NCBI GenBank assembly: GCA_050950205.1
Contig: JBMNHF010000007.1
Location: 267,536 to 331,535, forward strand
DNA from: WRAV01 sp050950205
GTDB taxonomy: Bacteria > Bacillota > Clostridia > Oscillospirales > Ruminococcaceae
Length of the DNA: 64,000 nt
Reading direction: 5' to 3'
Positions 25,229-34,231 of the stretch are shown here, one piece after another. The translations under genes were made by a program, and so were the position numbers. Positions within the stretch are counted from its first letter, which is position 1, and every line of letters begins with the position of its first letter. The notes beneath the pieces are model-generated. The model searched no databases and had not been told where the DNA came from. It saw nothing but the letters and a program-made list of their open reading frames with translations.

Positions 25229-26107
25229 TTAGCCCGCCAGATAGCCGATTTCCTCCAGGGTCATCTCCGGCTGCAGTGCCTTGTTCAGTGCCAGAGAAAG
25301 AGTCTTGCAGGCGTGGCTGATGAGATTGTCAATCTCCCGAGGGGTAATCATCAGCTGGGTTCCTCTGGGTTCAAAGAGCATCCGGCATCTTTCCACATCT
25401 TCGTCCCCCTGCAGCAGGTCACTGGCCAGGGAGGTGGCATCGATTACGGTGGGAACTCCCACACTCACCACCGGAACGCCCAGGGTGCTCTGGCTGATCT
25501 CTTTGCGGCTGTTTTGCACCCCGGAGCCAGGACAAATTCCCGTATTGGCAATTTGAATGGTATTGCCCAGACGGCTGGCTTCCCGGGCAGCCAAGGCGTC
25601 CACCACCACCACGGCAGCGGGATGGACATTCTTGACCAGCGCCCCGATAATCTCCGAGGTTTCGATGCCGGTCTGGCCCAACACGCCGGGAGCCAGCACC
25701 GCCACCGGGCGAAGCTGTTCCAGGCCCGCCTGTTTTTTTAGTTCTTCTCCGATGTGGCGGGTAGCCAGAATTTGATGGACGGTTCTGGGGCCTATGGCGT
25801 CGGGGGTAATGTCGTTGTTCCCCAACCCCACCACAAGAATCAGCCCCTTGTCCGGCAGCAGATCGGCCATTCTTTGGGCAATGGCTATCAGCTCCTCCTC
25901 GGTGATTTCCTCCCCTTTTTCAAAGGGTGGAGTGGTTACGGTCACGTAGGTGCCCATGGGTTTTCCCACCCGTTGGGCGGTTTGCTCTTGGGTGATTTGT
26001 ACAGTGTGAAATCTCAAAGAGCCAAAGCTTTCCTCCTGCTGCTCCAGCCCCGGGAGAGGCGGAGCCTGTGCTACCAATTCGGCAGCCAGATCTGTCCGGA
26101 AAGGCAT
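25229..26107 (-). CDS. gpr: Germination protease Gpr
   Basis: Aspartic-type protease that degrades small acid-soluble spore proteins at germination. The 292-residue protein starts with FRTDLAAEL, the conserved propeptide processing region. It keeps LVVGLGNNDITPDAIGPRTV, VLAPGVLGQTGIETSEI, VDALAARE and IANTGICPGSGVQNSRKEI, including the residues implicated in catalysis. GAGGG 8 nt upstream supports the ATG. In other spore formers the gene is expressed in the forespore. Confidence 0.95.
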   Translation of the reverse strand: MPFRTDLAAELVAQAPPLPGLEQQEESFGSLRFHTVQITQEQTAQRVGKPMGTYVTVTTPPFEKGEEITEEELIAIAQRMADLLPDKGLILVVGLGNNDITPDAIGPRTVHQILATRHIGEELKKQAGLEQLRPVAVLAPGVLGQTGIETSEIIGALVKNVHPAAVVVVDALAAREASRLGNTIQIANTGICPGSGVQNSRKEISQSTLGVPVVSVGVPTVIDATSLASDLLQGDEDVERCRMLFEPRGTQLMITPREIDNLISHACKTLSLALNKALQPEMTLEEIGYLAG

Positions 26108-26213
26108 AGATATTTCCCTCTTTTCCTGCGTATTGATGCCTAATCATTGCACCTGTTGGCATACCTTAAACCAAAGACCAAGCGGTCCGGGACTTTGGGT
26201 GCTTTTGCAGTTA

Positions 26214-26244
26214 TAGTATAGGCAAAATTCCCCTGCCTTACCCA
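26214..26244 (-). promoter_or_regulatory. Possible SigG/SigF-type promoter of gpr
   Basis: On the minus strand TGGGTA (26239-26244), an 18-nt spacer and TATACTA (26214-26220) resemble the SigG pattern TGAATA-N17/18-CATACTA. The same -10 could be read as a weak SigA box. Low certainty. Confidence 0.3.
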
Positions 26245-26283
26245 CCCAGGACAAATTTAACCCGCCTTCATTTTTGTAAAGGA

Positions 26284-26309
26284 AAAGGGACGCCAAATGG
26301 CGTCCCTTT
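26284..26309 (-). terminator. Terminator of the rpoD operon
   Basis: A perfect 11-bp stem (26284-26294 with 26299-26309) with a 4-nt loop, followed on the minus strand by TTTTCC. Confidence 0.85.
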
Positions 26310-26329
26310 ATGACATAGATAGCAGTGCC

Positions 26330-27418
26330 TTATTCCAGGAAATCCTTGAGCTTTTTGCTGCGACTGGGGTGGCGGAGTTTGCGCAGAGCCTTGGCTTCGA
26401 TCTGCCGGATGCGTTCCCGGGTGACCGAAAACTCCTTGCCCACCTCCTCCAGCGTGCGGCTGCGGCCATCCTCCAAACCGAAGCGAAGGCGCAATACCTT
26501 TTCCTCCCGCTCGGTCAGGGTGGAGAGCACCTCCCCCAACTGTTCCCGCAGCAGGGTGTGGCTGGCGGCTTCGGCAGGGGCTGGGGCGTCCTCATCGGGG
26601 ATGAAATCCCCCAGATGAGAGTCCTCCTCCTCACCAATGGGAGTCTCCAAAGAAACCGGCTCCTGCGAAATGCGCATAATTTCCCGCACCTTATCCACCG
26701 GCATATCCAGCTCTTCGGCAATTTCCTCGGCGGTAGGTTCGTGGCCGTTTTTGTGAAGCAGCTGGCTGCTCACCTTTTTCACCTTATTGATGGTTTCCAC
26801 CATGTGAACAGGAATGCGAATGGTTCGGGCCTGGTCGGCAATGGCACGGGTGATGGCCTGCCGGATCCACCAGGTGGCGTAGGTGGAAAATTTAAAGCCC
26901 TTGGTATGATCAAACTTTTCCACCGCCTTAATCAGTCCCAGGTTTCCCTCCTGAATCAGGTCAAGAAACTGCATGCCCCGGCCCACATACCGCTTGGCAA
27001 TGCTGACCACCAGCCGCAGGTTGGCCTCGGAAAGGCGCATGCGGGCATATTCATCTCCCGCATCCATCCGAGTGGCCAGTTCCACCTCCTCCTCGGCGGT
27101 GAGCAGAGGTACCCGGCCAATTTCCTTAAGGTACACCTTGACAGGGTCGTCAATGCTGATACCCTCGGCCGAAAGAGTCTCTTCCAAATCCTCGCTGACG
27201 GGGGCGGGGGTAACTTCTAAATCAAGGTTATGGGCCAGATTATCAATAACATCAATGCCGTTGTTTTCCAATAAATCGTAGAGCTTTTCCACCTGCTCTA
27301 CATCCAGCTCCAGTTCCTCTAACAGGTCGGTGATCTCTTTGGTGGTCACCTTGCCCTTCTGCTTGCCCTGCTCCACCAATTCTTCGATCAGGCGCTTGCG
27401 TTTTTCGTAAGTTGCCAA
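26330..27418 (-). CDS. rpoD: Primary RNA polymerase sigma factor SigA/RpoD
   Basis: Vegetative sigma factor; the many TTGACA/TATAAT promoters in the window fit it. The 362-residue protein has region 1.1 (about 1-65), region 1.2 (DPVKVYLKEIGRVPLL), region 2 (NLRLVVSIAKRYVGRGMQFLDLIQEGN...FKFSTYATWWIRQAI), region 3 and region 4 (EEVGKEFSVTRERIRQIEAKAL). The start is TTG 27418, 7 nt after AGGGGG; the frame is open further upstream but without a binding site. It follows dgt and dnaG. Confidence 0.96.
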   Translation of the reverse strand: MATYEKRKRLIEELVEQGKQKGKVTTKEITDLLEELELDVEQVEKLYDLLENNGIDVIDNLAHNLDLEVTPAPVSEDLEETLSAEGISIDDPVKVYLKEIGRVPLLTAEEEVELATRMDAGDEYARMRLSEANLRLVVSIAKRYVGRGMQFLDLIQEGNLGLIKAVEKFDHTKGFKFSTYATWWIRQAITRAIADQARTIRIPVHMVETINKVKKVSSQLLHKNGHEPTAEEIAEELDMPVDKVREIMRISQEPVSLETPIGEEEDSHLGDFIPDEDAPAPAEAASHTLLREQLGEVLSTLTEREEKVLRLRFGLEDGRSRTLEEVGKEFSVTRERIRQIEAKALRKLRHPSRSKKLKDFLE

Positions 27419-27604
27419 TGCAGTTCCCCCTATTTCTTCTCGGCCCGCCGGGAGGTATGTACCAGATCTATCTTCCCGGATGGCTTGCAATCGTTAGTAT
27501 GGTTTGAGGGTCTAAAATGCCCTCGGTTTAAAAAAGATTAATTTGTTACAATCTATTTTGTGTCACAAATGAAAGAAAATGCTCTTTCCAGGCGGATTTT
27601 GGCT

Positions 27605-29362
27605 TTATAAGGCAGACCGCCGCTTTCGGTTTTCCAGAGCACGCTTGTAGGCCTCCTGAGGAGAGAGCTGGGCAATTTCCTCCGGGGAGGCGGGTTTTTG
27701 CTTGATGGCCTGGATAAACTCGTCCAACTGCTCCCGCTTGTAGGTGACTTCCTTTCCGGTGGCCATCATCAAGGAGAGCATTCCCATCTGGGCGGTGGAA
27801 AGATAAGCCGAAAGGTAAATCGGGTCGGGAATGCGCTGTTGCTCCAACTGTGCGCAAACAGCCCGGAAGATGGCGGCGTGATCGGGTGAGACAAAGTCCT
27901 CGTCGCTCAGTTTTGACCGAATATCGTCGTAATAATCGGGATTTTGCATCAACATCGCAATCAGACTTCGCTCCGCCACCGCCGCACCCAGTTCTTCGGG
28001 TTTGACCGCCAATGATTTGCCCGCGGGATTATCCTGCACAAAAGGCTTCAAATTATGTACCTGGCGCCTTTTGGCACTTCCTGCCCGCTTTTTGCGTATG
28101 GCTTCGGTGGTGGTTTTCAGCCGTTCCTTATCCACTTCCAATTCCCGGGCAATCTCCGAAAGGTAAACGTCTCTTTGAATATCGCTGGAAATGTTGGCCA
28201 TCAACCGGCAAAAATCATTTAAAAAAGCAGTTTTCCCCTCCGGGGTTTCCATATCCCGAGCCGATTTTAACTTGTCGATTTCAAAACTCAGGGCGCTTTT
28301 TCCCGAATCAATCAGGTTTTGAAAGCGGTGGGCGCCATAGGTTTTGATATAATCGTCGGGATCCTTGGCTCCCTGAATGTCCAGCACACTGACCTGAACC
28401 TCCAACTGCGAAAAGAGGTTGATGGCCCGCCGGGCGGCATTTTGCCCCGCTCCATCGCTGTCGTAGGCGATGGCAACGTTTTTGGTGTACTGACTGATCA
28501 GCCTTGCCTGATCGGCGGTCAGGGCGGTGCCCAAAGTGGCCACCGCATTGGTAAACCCCGCCTGATGCAGGGAGATGACATCCATATATCCTTCGGCCAG
28601 CAGCAGTTTGTCCGAACCGGAGCCTTTGGCAAAATTGAGGGCATATAGATGGCGGCTTTTTTTAAACACAGGGGTGTCCCCCGAGTTGAGGTATTTGGGG
28701 CCTCGATCGCTCATGGCCCGTCCCCCAAAACCCACCACATTGCCCCGCAAATCCAGAATGGGAAAGATCACCCGGCCCCGGAACTGGTCATAAAGTCCCC
28801 GGCGCCCCTTGGAGGCCACGGCAGCGGCCAGCATTTCCTCCTGGGTAAAGCCCTTGGAGATTAGATGATCGGTCAGGGCGTTCCAGCTGTCGGGAGCATA
28901 TCCCAACCCAAAATTGCGGACGGTTTTTCTGCTCAGGCCCCGCCCTGCCAAATATACCCGGGCATCCTTGCCCCTCTCATCAATCAGGCATTGATGAAAG
29001 AAGCGGGCGGCGGTGCGGTTGAGCTCCAGAATACGAGCCTTAAGCCGGGATGCACCGTCGTCAGCCACATCCTCCGGCATGGGAAGCCCCGCCCGCTGGG
29101 CCAACAGCCGAACCGCTTCCACATACTCCAGGTTTTCCATTTCCCGGATGAAGGTGATGACATCCCCGCCCTTTTGGCAGCCAAAGCAGTAGAAGTGCTG
29201 CTGACCATCGGTGTAGACGGTAAAGGATGGAGTCTTTTCCGAGTGGAAGGGGCAAAGTCCCTTGAGCAGTCGCCCGTACCGTTTGAGGGGGACATAAGAA
29301 GATATGGTCTGTTCGATGTCGCTGGCGTCCTTCAGACGCTCGATAAAACTTTCGGGAATCAC
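27605..29362 (-). CDS. dnaG: DNA primase DnaG
   Basis: Makes RNA primers at the replication fork. The 585-residue protein has the CHC2 zinc finger (CPFHSEKTPSF...FYCFGCQKGG, about residues 37-66), then the TOPRIM catalytic core (LLLAEGYMDVISLHQAG with the metal Glu, and AYDSDGAGQNAA with the DxD). The C-terminal helicase-interacting region is short. GTG 29362 is preceded by AAAGGAGGTG, close to the perfect anti-16S sequence. It sits between dgt and rpoD, a macromolecular-synthesis-type operon without rpsU. The 186-bp gap before rpoD holds no feature I can name. Confidence 0.96.
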   Translation of the reverse strand: MIPESFIERLKDASDIEQTISSYVPLKRYGRLLKGLCPFHSEKTPSFTVYTDGQQHFYCFGCQKGGDVITFIREMENLEYVEAVRLLAQRAGLPMPEDVADDGASRLKARILELNRTAARFFHQCLIDERGKDARVYLAGRGLSRKTVRNFGLGYAPDSWNALTDHLISKGFTQEEMLAAAVASKGRRGLYDQFRGRVIFPILDLRGNVVGFGGRAMSDRGPKYLNSGDTPVFKKSRHLYALNFAKGSGSDKLLLAEGYMDVISLHQAGFTNAVATLGTALTADQARLISQYTKNVAIAYDSDGAGQNAARRAINLFSQLEVQVSVLDIQGAKDPDDYIKTYGAHRFQNLIDSGKSALSFEIDKLKSARDMETPEGKTAFLNDFCRLMANISSDIQRDVYLSEIARELEVDKERLKTTTEAIRKKRAGSAKRRQVHNLKPFVQDNPAGKSLAVKPEELGAAVAERSLIAMLMQNPDYYDDIRSKLSDEDFVSPDHAAIFRAVCAQLEQQRIPDPIYLSAYLSTAQMGMLSLMMATGKEVTYKREQLDEFIQAIKQKPASPEEIAQLSPQEAYKRALENRKRRSAL

Positions 29363-29407
29363 AGTCCCACCTCCTTTTTCGGAAACCTGTGGCGGATACC
29401 CTTTCGA

Positions 29408-30403
29408 CTATAATCCCCAAGATCTTGGAACAAAAATTTCTTCAAAAACAGAGATGCAAAACCGGTCGCTCATTCCCGAGATATAGTCGCAAACGGCTCG
29501 GTGAACGTCGGTTTGCTCCATAATGGCGCGGTATTCTTCCGGCATCTTGTGGGGGTGGGTGGCAAAGTACTGGTAGAGCTGCCGCACCACCTCTTTGGCC
29601 TTCCCCTCCTCCTTTTTGGCGATGGGGTTGGTGTATACCTGCTCAAACATAAACTTCCGCAGCTCTTCGTAAAGAGTCTGGTGCTTTTCATCCATGGCAA
29701 TTTCCTGCCCGGAATGCTCCACCACTGCGGTGACAAAGGCGGTAATCCGTTCCGATTTGGTTTCCCCCAACTCCCGGCGGAACTTCTCGGGAATATCCTC
29801 GGGGGCAAGGACTCCCGCCCGAATGGCGTCGTCAATATCGTGGTTCATGTAGGCGATTTTGTCGGCGTATCGAACCACCCGCCCCTCCCGGGTGGCGGCC
29901 TCAGGTCCACTGGAATGGCAGCGGATGCCGTTGCGCACTTCCCAAGTCAGGTTGAGGCCCTGCCCGCCGTTTTCCAAAACCTCTACCACCCGCACGCTCT
30001 GGGCGGCGTGGATGTAGCCGTGGGGGCAAACCTGGGCAAGGACATCCTCTCCGGCATGGCCAAAGGGGGTGTGGCCCAAATCGTGACCCAACGCAATGGC
30101 CTCGGTCAAGTCCTCGTTGAGGCTCAGGGCTCTGGCAATGGTTCTGGCAATCTGGCAGACCTCCAGAGTATGGGTCAGACGGGTGCGGTAGTGGTCCCCT
30201 TCGGGGGAAAGGAACACCTGAGTCTTGTTCATCAGTCGCCGAAAGCTCTTGCTGTGGATAATCCGGTCCCGATCTCTCTGATATTCGGTGCGAATGGGAC
30301 AGGGCGGGGTGTATTTTTCCCGACCTTTGGTTTCGGTGACCTGCATGGCCCAAGGACTCAGCCTTTGGCGCTCCAGTTGTTCCGTCTGTTCCCGTATGGT
30401 CAT
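29408..30403 (-). CDS. dgt: dGTP triphosphohydrolase family HD protein
   Basis: Likely hydrolyses dGTP or other dNTPs to the nucleoside plus triphosphate, adjusting the dNTP pool next to primase. The 331-residue protein has the HD-domain ligands in RTRLTHTLEVCQIAR and ALGHDLGHTPFGHAGE, and the downstream Asp in RYADKIAYMNHDIDDA. ATG 30403 follows GGGAGG by 6-8 nt; the frame runs further upstream without a site. The segment before it contains a TATAAT (about 30479) but no convincing -35. Confidence 0.9.
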   Translation of the reverse strand: MTIREQTEQLERQRLSPWAMQVTETKGREKYTPPCPIRTEYQRDRDRIIHSKSFRRLMNKTQVFLSPEGDHYRTRLTHTLEVCQIARTIARALSLNEDLTEAIALGHDLGHTPFGHAGEDVLAQVCPHGYIHAAQSVRVVEVLENGGQGLNLTWEVRNGIRCHSSGPEAATREGRVVRYADKIAYMNHDIDDAIRAGVLAPEDIPEKFRRELGETKSERITAFVTAVVEHSGQEIAMDEKHQTLYEELRKFMFEQVYTNPIAKKEEGKAKEVVRQLYQYFATHPHKMPEEYRAIMEQTDVHRAVCDYISGMSDRFCISVFEEIFVPRSWGL

Positions 30404-30533
30404 GACGTCACCTCCCAATCGAATGTAACAGAAAGCTGTATTCAGCCCCCTGCAAGACGCAACGCTACCTATAATATTATAGTGATGCCAGGGCTGCGAT
30501 TCCTGCTTTTGGGATAAAACTTTTTTTGGTAAA

Positions 30534-31163
30534 TTACCCTCTTTCCACAGGAGCAAATTCCTCTCCCACAGGGTTGGGAGCCAAACTGCCGGCGCTCAAT
30601 TCGGAAAGCTGTTTGGAAAAGGCAGAAAGCTTGTCCGTTTCCATCCGCAGCGTCAGGGTGATTTGGGCGCCAAAGTCGTCCTTTAAGGTGGTCGCCCCAA
30701 AGTCGGAGAGGAGATATTGCAGTTTGCCGTACAGGGAGTAGTCCAGTGTGAGGGTAAAAATGGTGCAGGGGCGCATTTGCAACAGCTTTGCCCGTTCCAG
30801 AACCAGAGTAGCTCCCAAGGTATAGGCTCTTACCAGTCCTCCCGCCCCCAGCAGGGTGCCTCCGAAGTAGCGGGTAACCACCACCATCACGTCGGTGAGG
30901 TTTTGGCGGCGCAGCACCTCTAAAATAGGCATTCCCGCTGTGCCCTGGGGCTCTCCGTCGTCGCTGTAGCGCTGGATGTTCCCACTGCGCAGTATGTAGG
31001 CATAGCAGTTGTGGGTGGCGTCCCAATACTTGGTTCTCAGCTCACTCAGAAGAGCAATGGCAGACTCCTCGTCGCTGACGGGAGCGGCAAGGGAAAGAAA
31101 GCGGGAGCGCTTTTCCACATGCTCGGCTGTGACCAGCTCGGCAATGGTGGTGTAACCTTCCAA
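30534..31163 (-). CDS. yigZ: YigZ/IMPACT family protein (UPF0029)
   Basis: A 209-residue member of the YigZ/IMPACT family. The N-terminal UPF0029 domain shows KRSRFLSLAAPV, DATHNCYAYIL, RYSDDGEPQGTAGMPILEVL and VVVTRYFGGTLLGAGGLVRAY. A ferredoxin-like C-terminal domain follows. The function is unclear; eukaryotic IMPACT affects translation control. The start is TTG 31163, closely preceded by GGGGGAGAGG. Confidence 0.9.
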   Translation of the reverse strand: MEGYTTIAELVTAEHVEKRSRFLSLAAPVSDEESAIALLSELRTKYWDATHNCYAYILRSGNIQRYSDDGEPQGTAGMPILEVLRRQNLTDVMVVVTRYFGGTLLGAGGLVRAYTLGATLVLERAKLLQMRPCTIFTLTLDYSLYGKLQYLLSDFGATTLKDDFGAQITLTLRMETDKLSAFSKQLSELSAGSLAPNPVGEEFAPVERG

Positions 31164-31290
31164 ACCTCTCCCCCCTGTCCGTTAAAGTAGCCCTCCTACC
31201 GGGTTGCGAAAGAGCTGTGCTTGCTCCATCCAAATATGGGCAGAATATATTCCCCGGCAAAAGGCAGAAAATTGGCATATCATGCCAACA

Positions 31291-31316
31291 AAGGCGGCGC
31301 TCATTGAACGCCACCT
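31291..31316 (-). terminator. Terminator of rpmE
   Basis: On the minus strand GGTGGCG pairs with CGCCGCC (one G-T wobble) and is followed by TTT. Confidence 0.65.
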
Positions 31317-31336
31317 TCGCTTTTGGTCAAATTTTC

Positions 31337-31540
31337 TTATTTGTCCATGCCAAAGCGCTTCTTGAACCGGTCTACCCGGCCGCCGCTGTCCACCAACTTC
31401 TGAGTGCCGGTAAAAAAAGGATGGCACTTGGAGCAGATTTCCACACGGATGTCCTTCCTGGTAGAGGCGGTTTCTATCTCATTGCCACAGGCGCAACGGA
31501 TGGTGGTTTCCTCATACTTGGGATGGATGCCCTCTTTCAT
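31337..31540 (-). CDS. rpmE: Ribosomal protein L31
   Basis: A 67-residue 50S subunit protein of the zinc-binding type: Cys pair in RCACGN and pair in CSKCHPFF, followed by GRVDRFKKRFG. The Cys-rich form implies growth with adequate zinc. Own promoter and terminator. Confidence 0.97.
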   Translation of the reverse strand: MKEGIHPKYEETTIRCACGNEIETASTRKDIRVEICSKCHPFFTGTQKLVDSGGRVDRFKKRFGMDK

Positions 31541-31600
31541 CGTGTATCTTCACCTCTTTCACGGAAAAACAGAGTAGAATTAAACAAAGTCACAACTGAT

Positions 31601-31629
31601 ATAATAGCATAATTCGACCTGCGATGCAA
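31601..31629 (-). promoter_or_regulatory. SigA-type promoter of rpmE
   Basis: On the minus strand TTGCAT (31624-31629), a 17-nt spacer and TATTAT (31601-31606). Confidence 0.6.
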
Positions 31630-31685
31630 GTCCCAAATTCCCGAATCAGTGGAAATTCCACCGAAAATTCATGGAATGCCCGCCA

Positions 31686-32717
31686 CTAGCAGCCTGCCGG
31701 ATGCTCCATGGCCAGCCGGACAATGCGCTCGCAAAGTTCTCCGTAAGAAATGCCGATGGCCGCTGCTTCCTGTGGCAGCAAAGAGGTGGGGGTCATGCCG
31801 GGCAGGGTGTTGGCCTCCAGACAGTATACATCCTCCCCTTGCACCATTAAGTCCACCCGGGAATAGGCGCCCAAACGCAGCACCTTGTGGACAGCCAGAG
31901 CCGTTTCTTGCAGACGGCGGGCCAGTTCCGGCGATATGTCCGCCGGGCAAACCTCTTGGGTCAGCCCCTGCTGATACTTGTTCTTGTAATCGTAAAACCC
32001 TTCCCGGGGAATAATCTCAATGACGGGGAGAGCCTGATCATCCAAAATTCCCACCGAAAACTCCCGGCCCACCACCTGCTTTTCAATGAGCAGCTCATCC
32101 TCGTAGGTTCTGGCATAAGCAAGGGCCTGGCCAAAGGCTTCCGCCGATGTGACAATGGAAACCCCTATGCTGGAGCCGTTGCTCACCGGTTTGATGACAC
32201 AGGGCAAAAAGGGCGGTTGGATCTCTTCGCCCGGCCCTACGGTAATCCAGTCGGGAGTGGGCAGACCGTTCTGGCGCATCAGCTCTTTGGAAATCAGCTT
32301 GTTCATGGCAAGGAGGCTGCCGGTATACCCAGAACCGGTGTAGCGGACGGCGTGGATATCCAACACCGCCTGAAGCTTTCCGTTTTCTCCTATGGAGCCG
32401 TGAAGAGCCAAAAACGCCACATCTGCGGTTTTGCACACCTCCAGAACACCGGGGCCGATCAGTTCCTGGCGGTTGCCGTGCTCCGCTTTGATCCCGGCAA
32501 GATCCGGCTCCTGGGCGGGTACGTGGTAGCGGTACTCCTCCACCCGATATTTTTGGTAGGCATCGGCAAAATTGCAGACATCCTCCAACCCGGCATAAAG
32601 ATCCACCAACAGCACCCGGTGGCCGTTTTGAATCAGAGCATTGGCAATCAAACTGCCGGAGGCAAGGGAAACATCCCGTTCCGGGCTCAGGCCGCCAGCC
32701 AGTACAACAATATCCAT
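31686..32717 (-). CDS. ddl: D-alanine--D-alanine ligase
   Basis: ATP-grasp enzyme making the D-Ala-D-Ala end of the peptidoglycan stem peptide. The 343-residue protein has GLSPERDVSL (N-terminal substrate loop), LHGSIGENGKLQAVLD, YTGSGYTGSLLAMNK, PVSNGSSIGVS and the C-terminal metal-binding EANTLPGMT. The omega-loop contains FYDYKNKY, the Tyr-Lys-Tyr style of D-Ala-D-Ala ligases and not of vancomycin-type D-Lac ligases. ATG 32717 is preceded by AGGAGG at about 7 nt. Confidence 0.93.
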   Translation of the reverse strand: MDIVVLAGGLSPERDVSLASGSLIANALIQNGHRVLLVDLYAGLEDVCNFADAYQKYRVEEYRYHVPAQEPDLAGIKAEHGNRQELIGPGVLEVCKTADVAFLALHGSIGENGKLQAVLDIHAVRYTGSGYTGSLLAMNKLISKELMRQNGLPTPDWITVGPGEEIQPPFLPCVIKPVSNGSSIGVSIVTSAEAFGQALAYARTYEDELLIEKQVVGREFSVGILDDQALPVIEIIPREGFYDYKNKYQQGLTQEVCPADISPELARRLQETALAVHKVLRLGAYSRVDLMVQGEDVYCLEANTLPGMTPTSLLPQEAAAIGISYGELCERIVRLAMEHPAGC

Positions 32718-32838
32718 TTCAACACCTCCTGCATTCATCCTATGCGAAGAAAGTCTTTTGCCATGACAAAAGCTCTCCTCCAAAGGCGTTGCGGCAAGGA
32801 GAAAAGCCGGCGCCACTCGCTCGGATGTTAACAGATCT

Positions 32839-32867
32839 AGTGTAGCCCATCAAAAAAGGAATTGCAA
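32839..32867 (-). promoter_or_regulatory. SigA-type promoter of ddl
   Basis: On the minus strand TTGCAA (32862-32867), a 17-nt spacer and TACACT (32839-32844), leaving a leader of about 115 nt. Confidence 0.5.
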
Positions 32868-32895
32868 GCAAAAAGAGTAAAAAAACGCCTGCAGA

Positions 32896-32924
32896 TTGTC
32901 AATCACCACCGGGGATGTTAAAAT
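32896..32924 (+). promoter_or_regulatory. SigA-type promoter of the M20 amidohydrolase
   Basis: TTGTCA (32896-32901), a 17-nt spacer and TAAAAT (32919-32924), ending about 35 nt before the start codon. Confidence 0.55.
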
Positions 32925-32960
32925 GTTAAAATAAGGAATCAAAACAGGGGAGACGATAGC

Positions 32961-34175
32961 ATGAAAGCACTGGCAGGTCAGCTCAAAGAGGCAGCAGCAA
33001 GGTATCAGCCGGAAATTCTGGAGCACTACCGGCATTTCCACACCCATCCGGAACTGAGTGGGCAGGAGGTGGAAACCAGCCGTTATATCACCGAACAGCT
33101 GACCTCTTGGGGCATCCAAATTCAAGAATTGGAGCTAACCTCCGGGGTGGCCGGAGTTCTGAAGGGGGGCAAAGACGGCCCCTGTGTTGCCCTGCGAGCG
33201 GATATGGACGCCCTGCCGGTGTTGGAGGAGAGCGCTTGCCCCTTCCCCTCCCAGCGGCCGGGCGTGATGCACGCCTGCGGTCACGACCTGCATATGGCTG
33301 CTCTGTTGGGAGCCGCCCATATTCTGGCGGACTGGCGGGAAGAAATGGCAGGAAGTGTCAAATTTATTTTTCAGCCGGCGGAAGAAATCTTTACCGGCGC
33401 TGAGGCCATGGTACAACAGGGGGTGCTGGAGCAGCCCAAGGTGGAGGCCATCTTCGGCCTTCACAGTTACCCCGATTTGTCGGTGGGGCAGGTGGCGGTG
33501 CGGCAGGGAGCCATGATGGCTGCTGTAAACAGCTTTACCATCCGCATTCGGGGCCGGGGGGGCCACGGCGGACTTCCCCATCTGGCCAAAGACCCGGTGG
33601 TCTGCGCCGCCGCAGTGATTACCTCTCTTCAAACGGTGGTCAGCCGCCTGACCGATGCCCAGGATGCACTGGTGGTATCGGTTTGCAGCATTCGGGGAGG
33701 AGAGGAGATGCGGCCCAACATCATCCCGGAGGAGGTAGTGATGGCGGGAACCGTCCGCGCCTTTGACCCGACCCTCTGCCAACAAGCAGAGAAAAGCATC
33801 CGCCTGGTGGTGGAAAGCACCGCTCAGGCTTATGGCTGCAAGGCAGAGGTGGACTATCGGTATGATTTGCTGCCCACCATCAACAGCGACTGGCTCTACC
33901 CCATTGCATTGGAAGCGGTGGAAAGTCTGGAACTGGAAGTTTCCAACCCCAGACCCAGCACCGGCGGGGAAGATTTTTCGGTTTTTGCCCAGCGGGTTCC
34001 CGGTTTTTTCTACTGGCTGGGCACCGGGGACGAGAAGGCAGGATGCAGTTTTCCGTGGCACAACCCCAAGTTTCGGATCCATCCCGACGCCCTGCCGCTG
34101 GGAGCGCAAATTTATGCGTCCAGCGCCCTTCACTATCTAAACCATTTTGCAAAAGCAGAACCATCCATCGGATAA
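32961..34175 (+). CDS. M20 family amidohydrolase (N-acyl-amino-acid/hippurate hydrolase type)
   Basis: Zinc or manganese amidohydrolase that cleaves N-acylated amino acids or related amides. The 404-residue protein follows the M20D layout: ELSGQEVETSRYI, ALRADMDALPV, the metal site GVMHACGHDLHMAALLGAA, FQPAEE with the catalytic Glu, RGRGGHGGLPHLAKDPV for the dimerisation domain, and the C-terminal GGEDFSVFA. The exact substrate cannot be told. GGGGAG 8-9 nt upstream supports the ATG. Confidence 0.92.
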   Translation: MKALAGQLKEAAARYQPEILEHYRHFHTHPELSGQEVETSRYITEQLTSWGIQIQELELTSGVAGVLKGGKDGPCVALRADMDALPVLEESACPFPSQRPGVMHACGHDLHMAALLGAAHILADWREEMAGSVKFIFQPAEEIFTGAEAMVQQGVLEQPKVEAIFGLHSYPDLSVGQVAVRQGAMMAAVNSFTIRIRGRGGHGGLPHLAKDPVVCAAAVITSLQTVVSRLTDAQDALVVSVCSIRGGEEMRPNIIPEEVVMAGTVRAFDPTLCQQAEKSIRLVVESTAQAYGCKAEVDYRYDLLPTINSDWLYPIALEAVESLELEVSNPRPSTGGEDFSVFAQRVPGFFYWLGTGDEKAGCSFPWHNPKFRIHPDALPLGAQIYASSALHYLNHFAKAEPSIG

Positions 34176-34186
34176 TCAGGATAGAA

Positions 34187-34214
34187 AAACCACACCTGCC
34201 AAGAGGTGTGGTTT
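34187..34214. terminator. Bidirectional terminator between the amidohydrolase and metK
   Basis: An 11-bp stem (34187-34197 with 34204-34214) has A residues on the left and T on the right, serving both convergent genes. Confidence 0.88.
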
Positions 34215-34231
34215 TTTGATGGCATGTCCCA

